Shown here piece by piece: positions 19,676 through 28,373 of a stretch of 64,000 nucleotides of DNA (the first letter of the stretch is position 1; every line of letters starts with the position of its first letter). Made by a program: the position numbers and the translations under genes. Source of the DNA: Hydrogenophaga sp. (GTDB taxonomy: Bacteria > Pseudomonadota > Gammaproteobacteria > Burkholderiales > Burkholderiaceae_C); NCBI RefSeq assembly GCF_011772445.1, contig NZ_WVZN01000036.1, positions 45,883-109,882 of the forward strand, read 5' to 3'. The notes beneath the pieces were generated by a model. It was not told the origin of the DNA. It did not search any database and worked only from the letters and a program-made list of their open reading frames with translations.

Positions 19676-21014
19676 GCTGCGACAGCCACTCTTCGAGGTA
19701 GTGGATGTTCGTTCCACCGGCCACGAAATTGGCATCGACCATCAGCTCGCGGTGCAGCGGGATGTTGGTCTTGATGCCCTCGACCACCGTTTCGGCCAGC
19801 GCGGTGCGCATGCGCGCCAGCGCCTGCTCACGCGTGTCGCCGTGCACGATGATCTTGCCGATCATGGAGTCGTAGTTGGGCGGCACGAAGTAGTTGTTGT
19901 AGACGTGCGAGTCGACGCGCACCCCCGGCCCACCCGGCGGGTGCCACAGGGTGATGCGGCCCGGTGAGGGCGTGAACTTGTAGGGATCCTCGGCGTTGAC
20001 GCGGCATTCGATGGCGTGGCCCTTGAGCTGCACCTGGCGCTGCGTGAACGGCAGCTTCTCGCCGGCGGCCACGGCGATCTGCGTGCGCACGATGTCGATG
20101 CCGGTGATCCACTCGGTCACCGGGTGCTCCACCTGCACGCGCGTGTTCATCTCGATGAAATAGAACTCGCCGTTCTCGAACAGGAACTCGAAGGTGCCCG
20201 CGCCGCGGTAGCCGATCTTCTTGCAGGCGGCCGCGCAGCGCTCGCCGATCTTTTCGATCAGGCGGCGTGGAATGCCGGGCGCCGGCGCTTCTTCGATGAC
20301 CTTCTGGTGGCGCCGCTGCATGGAGCAGTCGCGCTCGCCCAGGTGGACGGCGTTGCCGTGCTGATCGGCCAGCACCTGGATCTCGATGTGCCGCGGGTTC
20401 TGGAGGAACTTCTCCATGTAGACCTCGGCGTTGCCAAAGGCCGCGCCGGCCTCGGCCTTGGTGGTCTGCACGGCGTGCAGCAGCGCCGCTTCGGTGTGCA
20501 CCACGCGCATGCCGCGTCCGCCGCCACCGCCTGCGGCCTTGATGATGACCGGGTAGCCCACGGCCTTGGCCGTGCGCTTGATGACCACGGGGTCGTCGGG
20601 CAGCGCCCCATCGGAGCCGGGCACGCAGGGCACGCCCGCGCGGATCATGGCCTGCTTGGCCGAGACCTTGTCGCCCATGAGGCGGATGGAATCGGGCGTG
20701 GGTCCGATGAAGGTGAAGCCGCTGCGCTCCACGCGTTCGGCGAAGTCGGCGTTCTCGCTCAGGAAGCCGTAGCCGGGGTGGATGGCCTCGGCGTCCGTCA
20801 CCTCGGCGGCCGAGATGATGGCGGGCATGTTCAGGTAGCTCTGACCCGACTGCGCCGGACCGATGCACACCGCCTCATCGGCGAGCTTGACGTACTTGGC
20901 GTCGCGATCGGCCTCGGAATAGACCACCACCGTCTTGATGCCCATCTCGCGGCAGGCGCGCAGGATGCGCAGGGCGATCTCGCCGCGGTTGGCGATCAGG
21001 ATCTTCTTGAACAT
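19665..21014 (-). CDS. accC: acetyl-CoA carboxylase, biotin carboxylase subunit
   Basis: 449 residues, full length. It carboxylates biotin on AccB using ATP and bicarbonate, the first half-reaction of fatty-acid synthesis. The ATP-grasp glycine loop GGGGRGMR, the catalytic block [14 protein letters not shown] and the IEARVNAEDP-like [10 protein letters not shown] are all present. It is 13 bases downstream of accB and overlaps prmA. Confidence 0.98.
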   Translation of the reverse strand: MFKKILIANRGEIALRILRACREMGIKTVVVYSEADRDAKYVKLADEAVCIGPAQSGQSYLNMPAIISAAEVTDAEAIHPGYGFLSENADFAERVERSGFTFIGPTPDSIRLMGDKVSAKQAMIRAGVPCVPGSDGALPDDPVVIKRTAKAVGYPVIIKAAGGGGGRGMRVVHTEAALLHAVQTTKAEAGAAFGNAEVYMEKFLQNPRHIEIQVLADQHGNAVHLGERDCSMQRRHQKVIEEAPAPGIPRRLIEKIGERCAAACKKIGYRGAGTFEFLFENGEFYFIEMNTRVQVEHPVTEWITGIDIVRTQIAVAAGEKLPFTQRQVQLKGHAIECRVNAEDPYKFTPSPGRITLWHPPGGPGVRVDSHVYNNYFVPPNYDSMIGKIIVHGDTREQALARMRTALAETVVEGIKTNIPLHRELMVDANFVAGGTNIHYLEEWLSQRER

Positions 21015-21027
21015 GGGTGCGCGGCCC

Positions 21028-21492
21028 TCACTCGATCGCGAACAGCGGCTGGCCGTATTCCACGGCCTGGCCGTTCTGGACCAGGATCTGGGTCACGGTG
21101 CCGCTCTTGTCGGCCTCGATCTCGTTGAGGATCTTCATCGCTTCGACGATGCAGATGGTGTCCCCCTCCTTCACCGTGTCCCCGACTTCGACAAAAGGCT
21201 TGGCGCCGGGGGCCGAAGCGCGGTAGAACGTGCCGACCATGGGCGACTTGACCGTGTGGCCGGCCGGCTGCGCGGGCGCGGCGGCCGCCGCAGCGGGCGA
21301 CGCCACTTCCACCACCTGCGCGGCAGGCGCGGTGGGGGCCACGGGGGGCATGCTGTAGGTGATGGGGGCGGGCATCACGGCCGGCGTGGCCTTGACGATG
21401 CGGACCTTGCCCTCCGCTTCGGTGATCTCGAGCTCCGACACGTTCGATTCCGACACCAGATCGATCAGCGTCTTGAGTTTTCGCAAATCCAT
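21028..21492 (-). CDS. accB: biotin carboxyl carrier protein of acetyl-CoA carboxylase
   Basis: 154 residues. An N-terminal helical segment and an Ala/Pro-rich linker (about 50-75) precede the biotinyl domain with the biotinylation site EAMKIL, Lys120. It carries biotin between AccC and the carboxyltransferase. It is the first gene of the accB-accC-prmA operon. aroQ, often found directly upstream of accB, is not present; instead there is a 175-base gap to the TlpA-like gene, which should hold the operon's promoter. Confidence 0.97.
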   Translation of the reverse strand: MDLRKLKTLIDLVSESNVSELEITEAEGKVRIVKATPAVMPAPITYSMPPVAPTAPAAQVVEVASPAAAAAAPAQPAGHTVKSPMVGTFYRASAPGAKPFVEVGDTVKEGDTICIVEAMKILNEIEADKSGTVTQILVQNGQAVEYGQPLFAIE

Positions 21493-21667
21493 GATTTCTC
21501 CAACGAAGTTCGGCGAAGTTGGTACTAAATGCTCTCAATTTCGTCGAATGGAGATGCCCCAACCGCCAAAGGGTGGGGCAGTGTACACGAAGTCACACCT
21601 GATACCAGCCCGGCAGTCCAGGCCCGAAATCAATGCAGAAGAACGCGCTTGCCGTCTGTTCAATGCA

Positions 21668-22198
21668 TCAGGCCAGTTCGGCCCATTGCGACAGGTCGGA
21701 CTCGTGCACCTGGCCGATCTTGCGGTGGACCACGCGGCCATCGGCACCGAACACCACGGTGAACGGCAGGGCGCCCGTGGCGTTGCCCAGCGTTCGGCTG
21801 AGCTCGGTGCCGGCGAAGCCGGTCATGCCGACGGGAAAGGACAGCGGCAGGCGCTGGAGGAACTGGCGCACCGGCTCCACGCGATCGACCGCCAGCCCCA
21901 GCAACTGCCAGCCCTTGGGCGATTGCTTCTGGTGAAAGGCGTTGAGCAGCGGCAATTCCTCCACGCAGGGCGGGCACCAGGTGGCCCAGAAGTTCACGAG
22001 CAAGGGGCGGCCGCGCAGAGCGGCCACCGCCAGCGGGGCGCCGCCTTCGGGCGTTTCGAACGAGGTCTGCCAGAACGCGGTCTCGGCGCCATCCATCAAG
22101 GGCGCCGGGCTCAGGCGCCGCTCGGCCCACCACACCCCGGCACCGGCCGCGGCGAGCGCGACGCCACCCGCCAGCCAATGGCGACGCTGCAATTTCAT
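21668..22198 (-). CDS. TlpA-family membrane-anchored thiol-disulfide oxidoreductase
   Basis: 176 residues from the ATG at 22198, which has a clear GGAGGTG ribosome site; a frame extension of 11 codons upstream lacks one. A twin-arginine-like start (QRRHWLAGGVALA) forms a signal anchor, followed by a thioredoxin fold with the redox motif WCPPC (Cys75, Cys78) and the cis-proline region GALPFTVVF. It probably acts in the periplasm as a reductant in cytochrome c maturation or a similar process. It follows the unassigned gene at 22260-22871 by 61 bases. Confidence 0.9.
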   Translation of the reverse strand: MKLQRRHWLAGGVALAAAGAGVWWAERRLSPAPLMDGAETAFWQTSFETPEGGAPLAVAALRGRPLLVNFWATWCPPCVEELPLLNAFHQKQSPKGWQLLGLAVDRVEPVRQFLQRLPLSFPVGMTGFAGTELSRTLGNATGALPFTVVFGADGRVVHRKIGQVHESDLSQWAELA

Positions 22199-22259
22199 CG
22201 GAACACCTCCGCGCGCTGCGTTGCGGTGCAAGCGCCTTCGGGCGGCCGTGCGGCGCCCA

Positions 22260-22871
22260 TCACGCCCCCTCCCCGGCCTCGGCCGCCAGGCGCTCGCGCA
22301 GCGCGGCGGCGTCGCCGCGCGGCTTGCGCCCCTGGCTGTCGGGCTTGAGCGCGCCGCGCAGGCCGTCGAGGTCGTGCACCAGCAGGTGCATGAGAACCCA
22401 CTGGCCGAGCGCTTCGCTGCGCGTGCGCACCGTGAGCGCCTCGACCGGTTCGCCGCGCCAGCCCGTGCCCGTTCCGGGGTGGTAGTCCACGCGGTGGTCG
22501 ATCAGGGCCCATTCGGCCTGCTTGGGGTCGTCGCAGAAGAGGTGCATGTGAAGGTCGCTGTGGCGCGTGGCCGTGCCATGCCAGGCGGCGCCACCCAGGT
22601 GCGGGCGGAAGACCTGGAGTCGATCCATCCAGACCAGCGCCAGTTCCCGCAGCGCGCGCAGCTCGGCGGGCTGGGTGTCGGCGCAGAACACGGCGATGTG
22701 CTCGCGCACGGCGGCTTCCAGCGTGTCGTTGTCGGGCAGCGGGGTGCGGGCAGGCAGGCCCAGCTGGCGGATGGCGGCGCGCTTGGCCGCGGCGTAGTCC
22801 TGGCCTTCGTCGACCACCAGGCGCGCGGCCACGGCGGCGATCTCGGCGGCGGTGTCGTCTCGCGAGAGCAT
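22260..22871 (-). CDS. conserved protein of unknown function, divergent from mpl
   Basis: 203 residues from the ATG at 22871 (MLSRDDTAAEI); the frame remains open upstream, but that part overlaps mpl in antisense and is not credible. The N-terminal 60 residues are helical (AARLVVDEGQDYAAAKRAAI). The centre contains WHGTATRHSDLHMHLFCDDPKQAEWALIDH-like sequence rich in His and Asp, and the C-terminus is basic. I do not recognise a catalytic motif. It faces mpl across 66 bases, so the two genes share a promoter region. I know of proteins of this kind in Burkholderiales but not of a proven function. Confidence 0.75.
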   Translation of the reverse strand: MLSRDDTAAEIAAVAARLVVDEGQDYAAAKRAAIRQLGLPARTPLPDNDTLEAAVREHIAVFCADTQPAELRALRELALVWMDRLQVFRPHLGGAAWHGTATRHSDLHMHLFCDDPKQAEWALIDHRVDYHPGTGTGWRGEPVEALTVRTRSEALGQWVLMHLLVHDLDGLRGALKPDSQGRKPRGDAAALRERLAAEAGEGA

Positions 22872-22937
22872 CCCGGGATTGTGCCCCGTGGGCGATGCCT
22901 GCCGGGCGGGCACTGCCCACGTCCCTAGAATCCGCGC

Positions 22938-24323
22938 ATGCATATTCATATCCTGGGCATCTGCGGCACCTTCATGGGCGGTGTCGCGGCCCTGGCCCGC
23001 GAGGCGGGTCACCGCGTGACGGGCTGCGACGCCGGCGTCTACCCGCCCATGAGCGACCAGCTCCGCGCCCTTGGCATCGACCTCATCGAGGGTTTCGATG
23101 CGGACCAGATGGCGCTCAAGCCCGACGTCTGGGTCATCGGCAACGTGGTCAGCCGCGCGCGACTGCCCGACGGCACGCCCAAGTTCCCGCTGATGGAAGC
23201 CATCCTGGAGGCCGGCGCACCCTACACCAGCGGCCCGCAGTGGCTGGCCGAGCACGTGCTGCAGGGCCGTCATGTGCTGGCCGTGGCCGGCACGCACGGC
23301 AAGACGACCACCACCTCGATGCTGACGTGGATCCTGGAAGCTTGTGGCCAGAAGCCCGGCTTTCTCGTGGGCGGCGTGCCCATGAACTTCGGGCTTTCAG
23401 CCCGGCTGGGCCAGGGCAAGGCCTTCGTTATCGAAGCAGACGAGTACGACACCGCCTTCTTCGACAAGCGCCCCAAGTTCGTGCACTACCGCCCGCGCAC
23501 GGCCGTGCTGAACAACCTCGAGTTCGACCACGCCGACATCTTCGACGACCTCAAGGCCATCGAGCGGCAGTTCCACCACCTGGTGCGCACCGTGCCCGGC
23601 AGCGGCCGCGTGGTGGTCAACGGGCTGGAGGACAGCCTGGAGCGTGTGCTGCACCAAGGCTGCTGGAGCGAGGTTCGCAGCTTCGGCGCGGCCGTGAGCG
23701 ACTTCACTGCCCAGGGCGAACCGCACGATTTCGACGTGCTGGTGCGTGGTCAGGCCATGGGCCATGTGCGCTGGGCGCTCAGCGGCGTGCACAACCAGCT
23801 CAATGCGCTGGCGGCCATCGCGGCGGCCGACCACCTGGGCGTGCCGCCCGCCGAGGCCGCGCAGGCCCTGGCGCGTTTCGAGAACGTGCGCCGCCGCATG
23901 GAGCTGCGCGGCGTCGTGCCGCGCGCGGGCGGCGACATCACCGTCTACGACGACTTCGCCCACCACCCCACGGCCATCCGCACCACGCTCGATGGCCTGG
24001 CGCGCCGGCTCGGCCAGCCGCGCGGGCGCATCCTCGCGGTGTTCGAGCCGCGCAGCAACACCATGAAACTGGGCACGATGAAAGCACAACTGCCCTGGAG
24101 CCTGGAGAACGCCGACCTGGCCTTCTGCCACTCGGGCGGGCTCGACTGGGACGCCGCGGAGGCGCTGGCGCCCATGGGCGCGCGCGCGGTGGTGGGCGCG
24201 AACATCGAGACGGTGGTGAACCAGGTGACGCAGGCCGCGCGGGCCGGCGACCACATCGTGTGCATGAGCAACGGCGGCTTCGGCGGCATCCACGAGCGCC
24301 TGCTCAAGGCGCTGGCCGGCTGA
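22938..24323 (+). CDS. mpl: UDP-N-acetylmuramate:L-alanyl-gamma-D-glutamyl-meso-diaminopimelate ligase
   Basis: 461 residues. It attaches recycled tripeptide to UDP-MurNAc, feeding peptidoglycan turnover products back into synthesis, and so works downstream of AmpD in the same recycling route. Mur-ligase features: N-terminal IHILGICGTFMGG, ATP loop AGTHGKTTTTSM, central EADEYDTAFFDKR and C-terminal YDDFAHHPTAI. The HIHILGICGT start distinguishes Mpl from MurC. It is single-gene, divergent from 22260-22871 and convergent with the small gene at 24333, nine bases away. Confidence 0.96.
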   Translation: MHIHILGICGTFMGGVAALAREAGHRVTGCDAGVYPPMSDQLRALGIDLIEGFDADQMALKPDVWVIGNVVSRARLPDGTPKFPLMEAILEAGAPYTSGPQWLAEHVLQGRHVLAVAGTHGKTTTTSMLTWILEACGQKPGFLVGGVPMNFGLSARLGQGKAFVIEADEYDTAFFDKRPKFVHYRPRTAVLNNLEFDHADIFDDLKAIERQFHHLVRTVPGSGRVVVNGLEDSLERVLHQGCWSEVRSFGAAVSDFTAQGEPHDFDVLVRGQAMGHVRWALSGVHNQLNALAAIAAADHLGVPPAEAAQALARFENVRRRMELRGVVPRAGGDITVYDDFAHHPTAIRTTLDGLARRLGQPRGRILAVFEPRSNTMKLGTMKAQLPWSLENADLAFCHSGGLDWDAAEALAPMGARAVVGANIETVVNQVTQAARAGDHIVCMSNGGFGGIHERLLKALAG

Positions 24324-24332
24324 TTCAATACT

Positions 24333-24653
24333 TCAATAACTCAGCGACTGGGCCGGCACGTCCACGGTGACGATGGGCTTGGCCAGCGCCGCGCTGGCCG
24401 CGCGCGCGAAGGCCAGGGCCCAGTCGCGGTGCGCCGCGTCCTGGAAGCGCGGCTGGCCCGCGGCCTGCGCGATGCACAGGATCTTGTCGGCCGTGAGTAC
24501 CTTGCCCGTGAGGCGGATCGGCTCGCAGCCCATCTGCGTGAACTGCTCGTCGAGCCAGTGCCGCGCCTGATCGTGCGGCATGGGCTGCACCTCTTCCAGG
24601 TCGATGCGGTAGGTGGCGGGCTCGCCCCAGGTGACGATGACTTGGCTGCGCAT
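24333..24653 (-). CDS. small conserved protein of unknown function
   Basis: 106 residues from the ATG at 24653. It contains VTWGEPATYRIDLEEVQPMP, a helical middle HDQARHWLDEQFTQMG and a C-terminal helix with DWALAFARAASAALAKP. There is no signal peptide or metal motif. It lies 79 bases downstream of the aroG stop codon on the same strand and could be co-transcribed with it. Intact reading frame, normal codon use and a plausible size support a real gene, but I do not recognise the family. Confidence 0.65.
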   Translation of the reverse strand: MRSQVIVTWGEPATYRIDLEEVQPMPHDQARHWLDEQFTQMGCEPIRLTGKVLTADKILCIAQAAGQPRFQDAAHRDWALAFARAASAALAKPIVTVDVPAQSLSY

Positions 24654-24732
24654 GGGTGTGTCTCCGCGAGGCTGGTTGTCGGGCCATTGTGCCGCGCCCA
24701 CCGGGCGCGGCACCGCGGAAAACCCTCCTCGC

Positions 24733-25860
24733 TCAGCGGCGGCGCGCGGCCTCAACCGACTGCGACAGGATCTCCAGCGCCTGCACCGAATCGCTCCAGC
24801 CCAGGCAGGCGTCGGTGATGCTCTGGCCGTACCGCAGCGCGGCGGGGTCGTCCTTGCCCGGGGTGAACTTCTGCGCGCCGGCCTCGATGTGGCTCTCGAT
24901 CATCACACCGAAGATCGACTTCGAACCACCCGCGATCTGCGCGCCCACGTCGCGCGCCACATCGATCTGCTTCTCATGCTGCTTGCTGCTGTTGGCGTGG
25001 CTGAAGTCGATCATGAGGCGCGGCACCTGCTTGGCCGCTTCCAGGTCCTTCACGGCGGCGGCCACGCTGTCGGCGTCGTAGTTGGGCGCCTTGCCGCCGC
25101 GCAGGATCACGTGGCAGTCCTTGTTGCCCTTGGTCTGCACGATGGCGACCTGGCCGTTCTTGTGCACCGACAGGAAGTGGTGCCCACGGCCCGCCGCCTG
25201 GATGGCGTCGGTGGCGATCTTGATGTTGCCGTCGGTGCCGTTCTTGAAGCCGACGGGCATCGACAGGCCGGAGGCCAGCTCGCGGTGGACCTGGCTCTCG
25301 GTGGTGCGCGCGCCGATGGCGCCCCAGCTGATGAGGTCAGCGATGTACTGCGGGGAGATCACGTCGAGGAACTCGCTGCCCGCCGGCAGGCCCTGGCGGT
25401 TGATCTCGATGAGCAACTGGCGCGCGATGCGCAGGCCCTCGTCGATGCGGAAGCTCTCGTCGAGGTAGGGGTCGTTGATGAGGCCCTTCCAGCCCACCGT
25501 GGTGCGCGGCTTCTCGAAGTAGACGCGCATCACGATCTCCAGCGTGTCGGCGTACTGTTCGCGCAGCGGCTTCAGGCGCCGGGCGTAGTCCAGGGCGGCG
25601 CCGGGATCGTGGATGGAGCAGGGGCCGATCACCACGAGCAGCCGATCGTCCTTGCCGTGCAGGATGCGGTGGATGCGCTGGCGCGTCTGGCTGATCAAGG
25701 CCTCCGTCGCCGTGCCGGCGATGGGGAAGAAGCGGATGAGGTGTTCGGGCGGCGGAAGCACGGTGATGTCCTGAATGCGTTGGTCGTCGGTCTCGCTGGT
25801 CTTGTCGAGAGGACGCGCATACCAGGCGTCGCTGGCGGCATTGGTGGCTTTGGCGTTCAT
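24733..25860 (-). CDS. aroG: 3-deoxy-7-phosphoheptulonate (DAHP) synthase, class I
   Basis: 375 residues from the ATG at 25860, preceded by AGGAGC at seven bases. It condenses phosphoenolpyruvate with erythrose-4-phosphate, the first step of the shikimate pathway. Very close to E. coli AroG through MRVYFEKPRTTVGWKGLIND, SWGAIGARTTESQVHRE, VGFKNGTDG and MIDFSHANSSK. The N-terminal extension of about 25 residues is longer than in E. coli. Upstream is a leader peptide ORF and terminator (25905-26036) that should control transcription by attenuation; this makes it unlike the E. coli gene, which is controlled by TyrR. Which amino acid inhibits the enzyme cannot be read from the sequence with certainty. 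Confidence 0.96.
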   Translation of the reverse strand: MNAKATNAASDAWYARPLDKTSETDDQRIQDITVLPPPEHLIRFFPIAGTATEALISQTRQRIHRILHGKDDRLLVVIGPCSIHDPGAALDYARRLKPLREQYADTLEIVMRVYFEKPRTTVGWKGLINDPYLDESFRIDEGLRIARQLLIEINRQGLPAGSEFLDVISPQYIADLISWGAIGARTTESQVHRELASGLSMPVGFKNGTDGNIKIATDAIQAAGRGHHFLSVHKNGQVAIVQTKGNKDCHVILRGGKAPNYDADSVAAAVKDLEAAKQVPRLMIDFSHANSSKQHEKQIDVARDVGAQIAGGSKSIFGVMIESHIEAGAQKFTPGKDDPAALRYGQSITDACLGWSDSVQALEILSQSVEAARRR

Positions 25861-25904
25861 CAGGTGCTCCTGGTGGGGGGGTCTAGGGGAAAACGGTGAG
25901 GGCG

Positions 25905-25939
25905 AAAAAAAACCGCCGGGCTTGAGGCTCCGGCGGTTT
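25905..25939 (-). terminator. attenuator terminator in the aroG leader
   Basis: On the minus strand AAACCGCCGG, a ten-base loop and CCGGCGGTTT form a ten-base-pair stem ending in a run of eight T. It lies 22 bases beyond the leader-peptide stop and about 45 bases before the aroG ATG, so it would end transcription before aroG is reached. Its 5' arm (25930-25939) can instead pair with CCGGCGG inside the leader peptide codons 17-19. Confidence 0.88.
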
Positions 25940-25961
25940 GTGTTCGAGATGCTTGGCGCGC

Positions 25962-26036
25962 TTACGTCTTCGCCTCTCGTCCGCCGGGGACAGAGAACCA
26001 AAAGTAAAAGGCGAAGTAAACGGCGCGCGAGGGCAT
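25962..26036 (-). CDS. aromatic-rich leader peptide of the aroG attenuator
   Basis: 24 codons, ATG at 26036, TAA at 25962-25964. Codons 6-15 encode VYFAFYFWFS: four Phe, two Tyr and one Trp within codons 7-14. The frame ends before the terminator hairpin. Codons 2-6 (26021-26034) can pair with 25972-25986 (codons 17-22), and the latter can pair with the 5' arm of the terminator, giving the classical 1:2, 2:3 and 3:4 set. Stalling for lack of aromatic aminoacyl-tRNA, chiefly Phe, would free segment 2 and allow aroG transcription. No ribosome site precedes the ATG; the predicted transcript starts almost on it. Confidence 0.85.
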   Translation of the reverse strand: MPSRAVYFAFYFWFSVPGGREAKT

Positions 26037-26043
26037 GGGGCGC

Positions 26044-26063
26044 AATGTAGCACAGGGCCTGTG
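26044..26063 (-). promoter_or_regulatory. promoter and palindrome upstream of the aroG leader
   Basis: On the minus strand TACATT with an upstream TG (extended -10) lies at 26044-26049 and would start transcription near 26037, next to the leader ATG at 26036. The -35 region has no good match. Directly upstream is a perfect inverted repeat CACAGG-G-CCTGTG at 26051-26063, in the spacer of the promoter, a possible operator site for an unknown regulator. Confidence 0.5.
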
Positions 26064-26074
26064 ACGAACCGGCG

Positions 26075-27418
26075 TCAGGCCACCCAGCCGGTGGTTTTGA
26101 GCAACACCCCCAGCGCGCCGCAGGCCGCGATCACCGGGATGACACCCAGCTTGAACCGCACCAGTGCCAGCGCCGCCAGCGCCGCAATGGCCAGCGCCGC
26201 GACATCCACCGGCCCGCCCGGCACGGGCCGCGCGATGTGGGCCAGGAAGAACACACCCAGGCTCGCGATCACGCCCACCACCGCCGCCGAGATGCCGGTG
26301 AGCGGCGCGGTGAAATGCATCTGGCCGTGCGTGCTCTCCACCAGCGGGCCACCCGCCAGGATGAACACGAACGAGGGCAGGAAGGTGAACCAGGTGACCA
26401 CCGTGGCCGCCAGCGCCGCGCCCCAGAAACGGGCGTCCAGGCCCAGCACCTCGGTGTGCCAGCCACCGAGGAAGCCGACGAAGGCGACGACCATGATCAG
26501 TGGCCCCGGCGTGGTCTCACCCAGCGCCAGCCCGTCGATCATCTGCGGCCCGCTGAGCCAGCCGTGCTGCAGCACCGCGCCCTGGTACACGTACGGCAAC
26601 ACCGCGTAGGCGCCGCCAAAGGTGAGCAGCGCCGCCTTGGAGAAGAACAGGCCCATGGTGGACAGCACCCCCTGCGCGCCCTGCCAGGCGAGCAGCGCGG
26701 CCATGGGCGCCGCCCACAGCATGCCGCCCACCAGCAGCACACGCGCCAGCCGGCCGCGCGAGAAGCGCGCGTGCGCCGGCGGAGGGGTGTGGTCGTCAAT
26801 GAGCGCCGGCGCGTGAGTCGCCGCGGCGGCGGCGTGGCCGCTGGCGGGCAGGAACTGCGCGGGCGCGAGCCGCCCCCCCAGCCAGCCCAGCGCCAGCGCC
26901 GACAGCACCACCAGCGGGAACGGCAGCTGGAGCACCGCGATCGCGATGAAGCTGCCGATGGCCAGGGCCCACAGCCAGGGCGCGCGGCGCGGCGAGCGCA
27001 GCACCTTGCCGCCGATGCGCCACACCGCCTGCACCACGATGGCCGCCACGGCGGGCTTGATGCCATAGAGCACACCCGCCACCCAGCCCACGTGGCCATA
27101 GACGAGGTAGGCCCAGCTCAAGCCGATGAGCAGCAGCAGCGAGGGCAGCACGAACAGCACACCGGCCGCGATGCCACCCCAGGTGCGGTGCAGCAGCCAG
27201 CCGATGTAGGTGGCGAGCTGCTGGGCCTCCGGGCCGGGCAGCAGCATGCAGTAGTTGAGCGCGTGCAGGAAACGCCGCTCGCTGATCCAGCGGCGCTGCT
27301 CCACGAGTTCGCGGTGCATCACCGCGATCTGCCCCGCCGGGCCGCCGAAGCTGATGAAGCCGAGCTTGAGCCAGAAGCGCAGGGCTTCGCCGAAGGACAC
27401 GGTACGGGCATCGCTCAC
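26075..27418 (-). CDS. chrA: chromate efflux transporter ChrA
   Basis: About 447 residues from the GTG at 27418, which overlaps the stop of the upstream ChrB-like gene (GTGA). Two homologous chromate-transport halves are present, the first with [21 protein letters not shown] and [18 protein letters not shown], the second with [13 protein letters not shown] and [18 protein letters not shown], and about 10-12 membrane helices. It exports chromate from the cytoplasm. The stop codon lies 38 bases before the aroG leader, so read-through into that attenuator is possible. The substrate is assigned from the family. Confidence 0.93.
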   Translation of the reverse strand: MSDARTVSFGEALRFWLKLGFISFGGPAGQIAVMHRELVEQRRWISERRFLHALNYCMLLPGPEAQQLATYIGWLLHRTWGGIAAGVLFVLPSLLLLIGLSWAYLVYGHVGWVAGVLYGIKPAVAAIVVQAVWRIGGKVLRSPRRAPWLWALAIGSFIAIAVLQLPFPLVVLSALALGWLGGRLAPAQFLPASGHAAAAATHAPALIDDHTPPPAHARFSRGRLARVLLVGGMLWAAPMAALLAWQGAQGVLSTMGLFFSKAALLTFGGAYAVLPYVYQGAVLQHGWLSGPQMIDGLALGETTPGPLIMVVAFVGFLGGWHTEVLGLDARFWGAALAATVVTWFTFLPSFVFILAGGPLVESTHGQMHFTAPLTGISAAVVGVIASLGVFFLAHIARPVPGGPVDVAALAIAALAALALVRFKLGVIPVIAACGALGVLLKTTGWVA

Positions 27419-28251
27419 GCGGGCCTCCAGGTATGGGTTTCGTTGTCGCGGCGCTGCTCGGCCGCGCACCAGGCGTACAGGGCGTCGTAGACCGGCACAC
27501 CGGCAGCCAGCAGGGCGTGGTCGTCGCCCTCGTGCAGGCGTGCCAGGCCGAGCGAGACGGCCAGCAGGCCGGCGCTGACGGGATCGAGGTCGAGCCGGTC
27601 GGTGTCGGCACCGCGCACGATGGTGGCGAGCCGGTCGAGCGCGGGCAGTTGCAGGCCGAAGGCATCGATCAAGGCGTCGAAACTGCAGCGCTCGCCCACG
27701 TGGGTGATGGGCGCGCCGGGAATATCGAACGCCACCGCACCCAGGGCCTGCGCGCGCGCCAGCACCTCGGCCGTGGGTGCGAAGTGGAACTCGGCCAGCG
27801 GGTCGATGAAGCGGCGCACCAGCCAGGGACAGGCGATGCGGTCGATGCGGGGGCGTTCGCGCGTGATCCAGCGACTCGGTGCTTCACCGCTCACGCCGAG
27901 ATCGCGCCGCTGGCGCAACACGGGCAAGGGTTCGGCGCGCACGCGGCCAATGAAGGCGCTGCCATCGACCCCGGGCTCGCCACCGTCGATGCCGCCTTCC
28001 AGCGCCCAGGCCCGGCGGCCGGCCGCGCGCAGCTCGCGCGCCGCGCGCTGGCTCACCTCGTGGCCATGCACGCAGTACACGATCACTTCGCGGTCGGCAT
28101 CGTCTGGCGGGAGGGTGCGCAGCGCACCCGCCACCCGATGGGTACTGGCGTCGAAGCGTTCGGGGCGGCGCACATCCAGGATCCAGGGCGCGCCAGCGTG
28201 GCCCAGGCGCGCGGCCAGGGCTGTGCGTGAAATGAAAAGATCGTCGTCCAT
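27415..28251 (-). CDS. rhodanese-ChrB domain fusion, chromate resistance
   Basis: 278 residues. Residues 1-105 form a rhodanese domain with the catalytic-loop cysteine Cys60 in CVHGHEVS and the [10 protein letters not shown] entry. From about 125 the chain is a ChrB-type domain with [36 protein letters not shown] and [11 protein letters not shown]. ChrB proteins accompany ChrA and are linked to sensing chromate or to its resistance. The usual ChrB N-terminus is replaced by rhodanese here. It is the first gene of the pair, overlapping chrA by four bases. Confidence 0.85.
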   Translation of the reverse strand: MDDDLFISRTALAARLGHAGAPWILDVRRPERFDASTHRVAGALRTLPPDDADREVIVYCVHGHEVSQRAARELRAAGRRAWALEGGIDGGEPGVDGSAFIGRVRAEPLPVLRQRRDLGVSGEAPSRWITRERPRIDRIACPWLVRRFIDPLAEFHFAPTAEVLARAQALGAVAFDIPGAPITHVGERCSFDALIDAFGLQLPALDRLATIVRGADTDRLDLDPVSAGLLAVSLGLARLHEGDDHALLAAGVPVYDALYAWCAAEQRRDNETHTWRPA

Positions 28252-28373
28252 GACAGGCTCCGTGAAGGGCTGTTCAGCGCTTGGACGACGTGTCTTGGCC
28301 CGGTGCGGGCCGCGGGAGGCTGTGGTCCCGAGGGGCGCAGTGTAGCGCCGCTTGACCGGCGGCGCTACCGGGA

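Noticed and set aside
21493..21667. A precise accB promoter
   Set aside because: Several weak -10-like sequences exist on the minus strand, but none has a matching -35 at a normal spacing.
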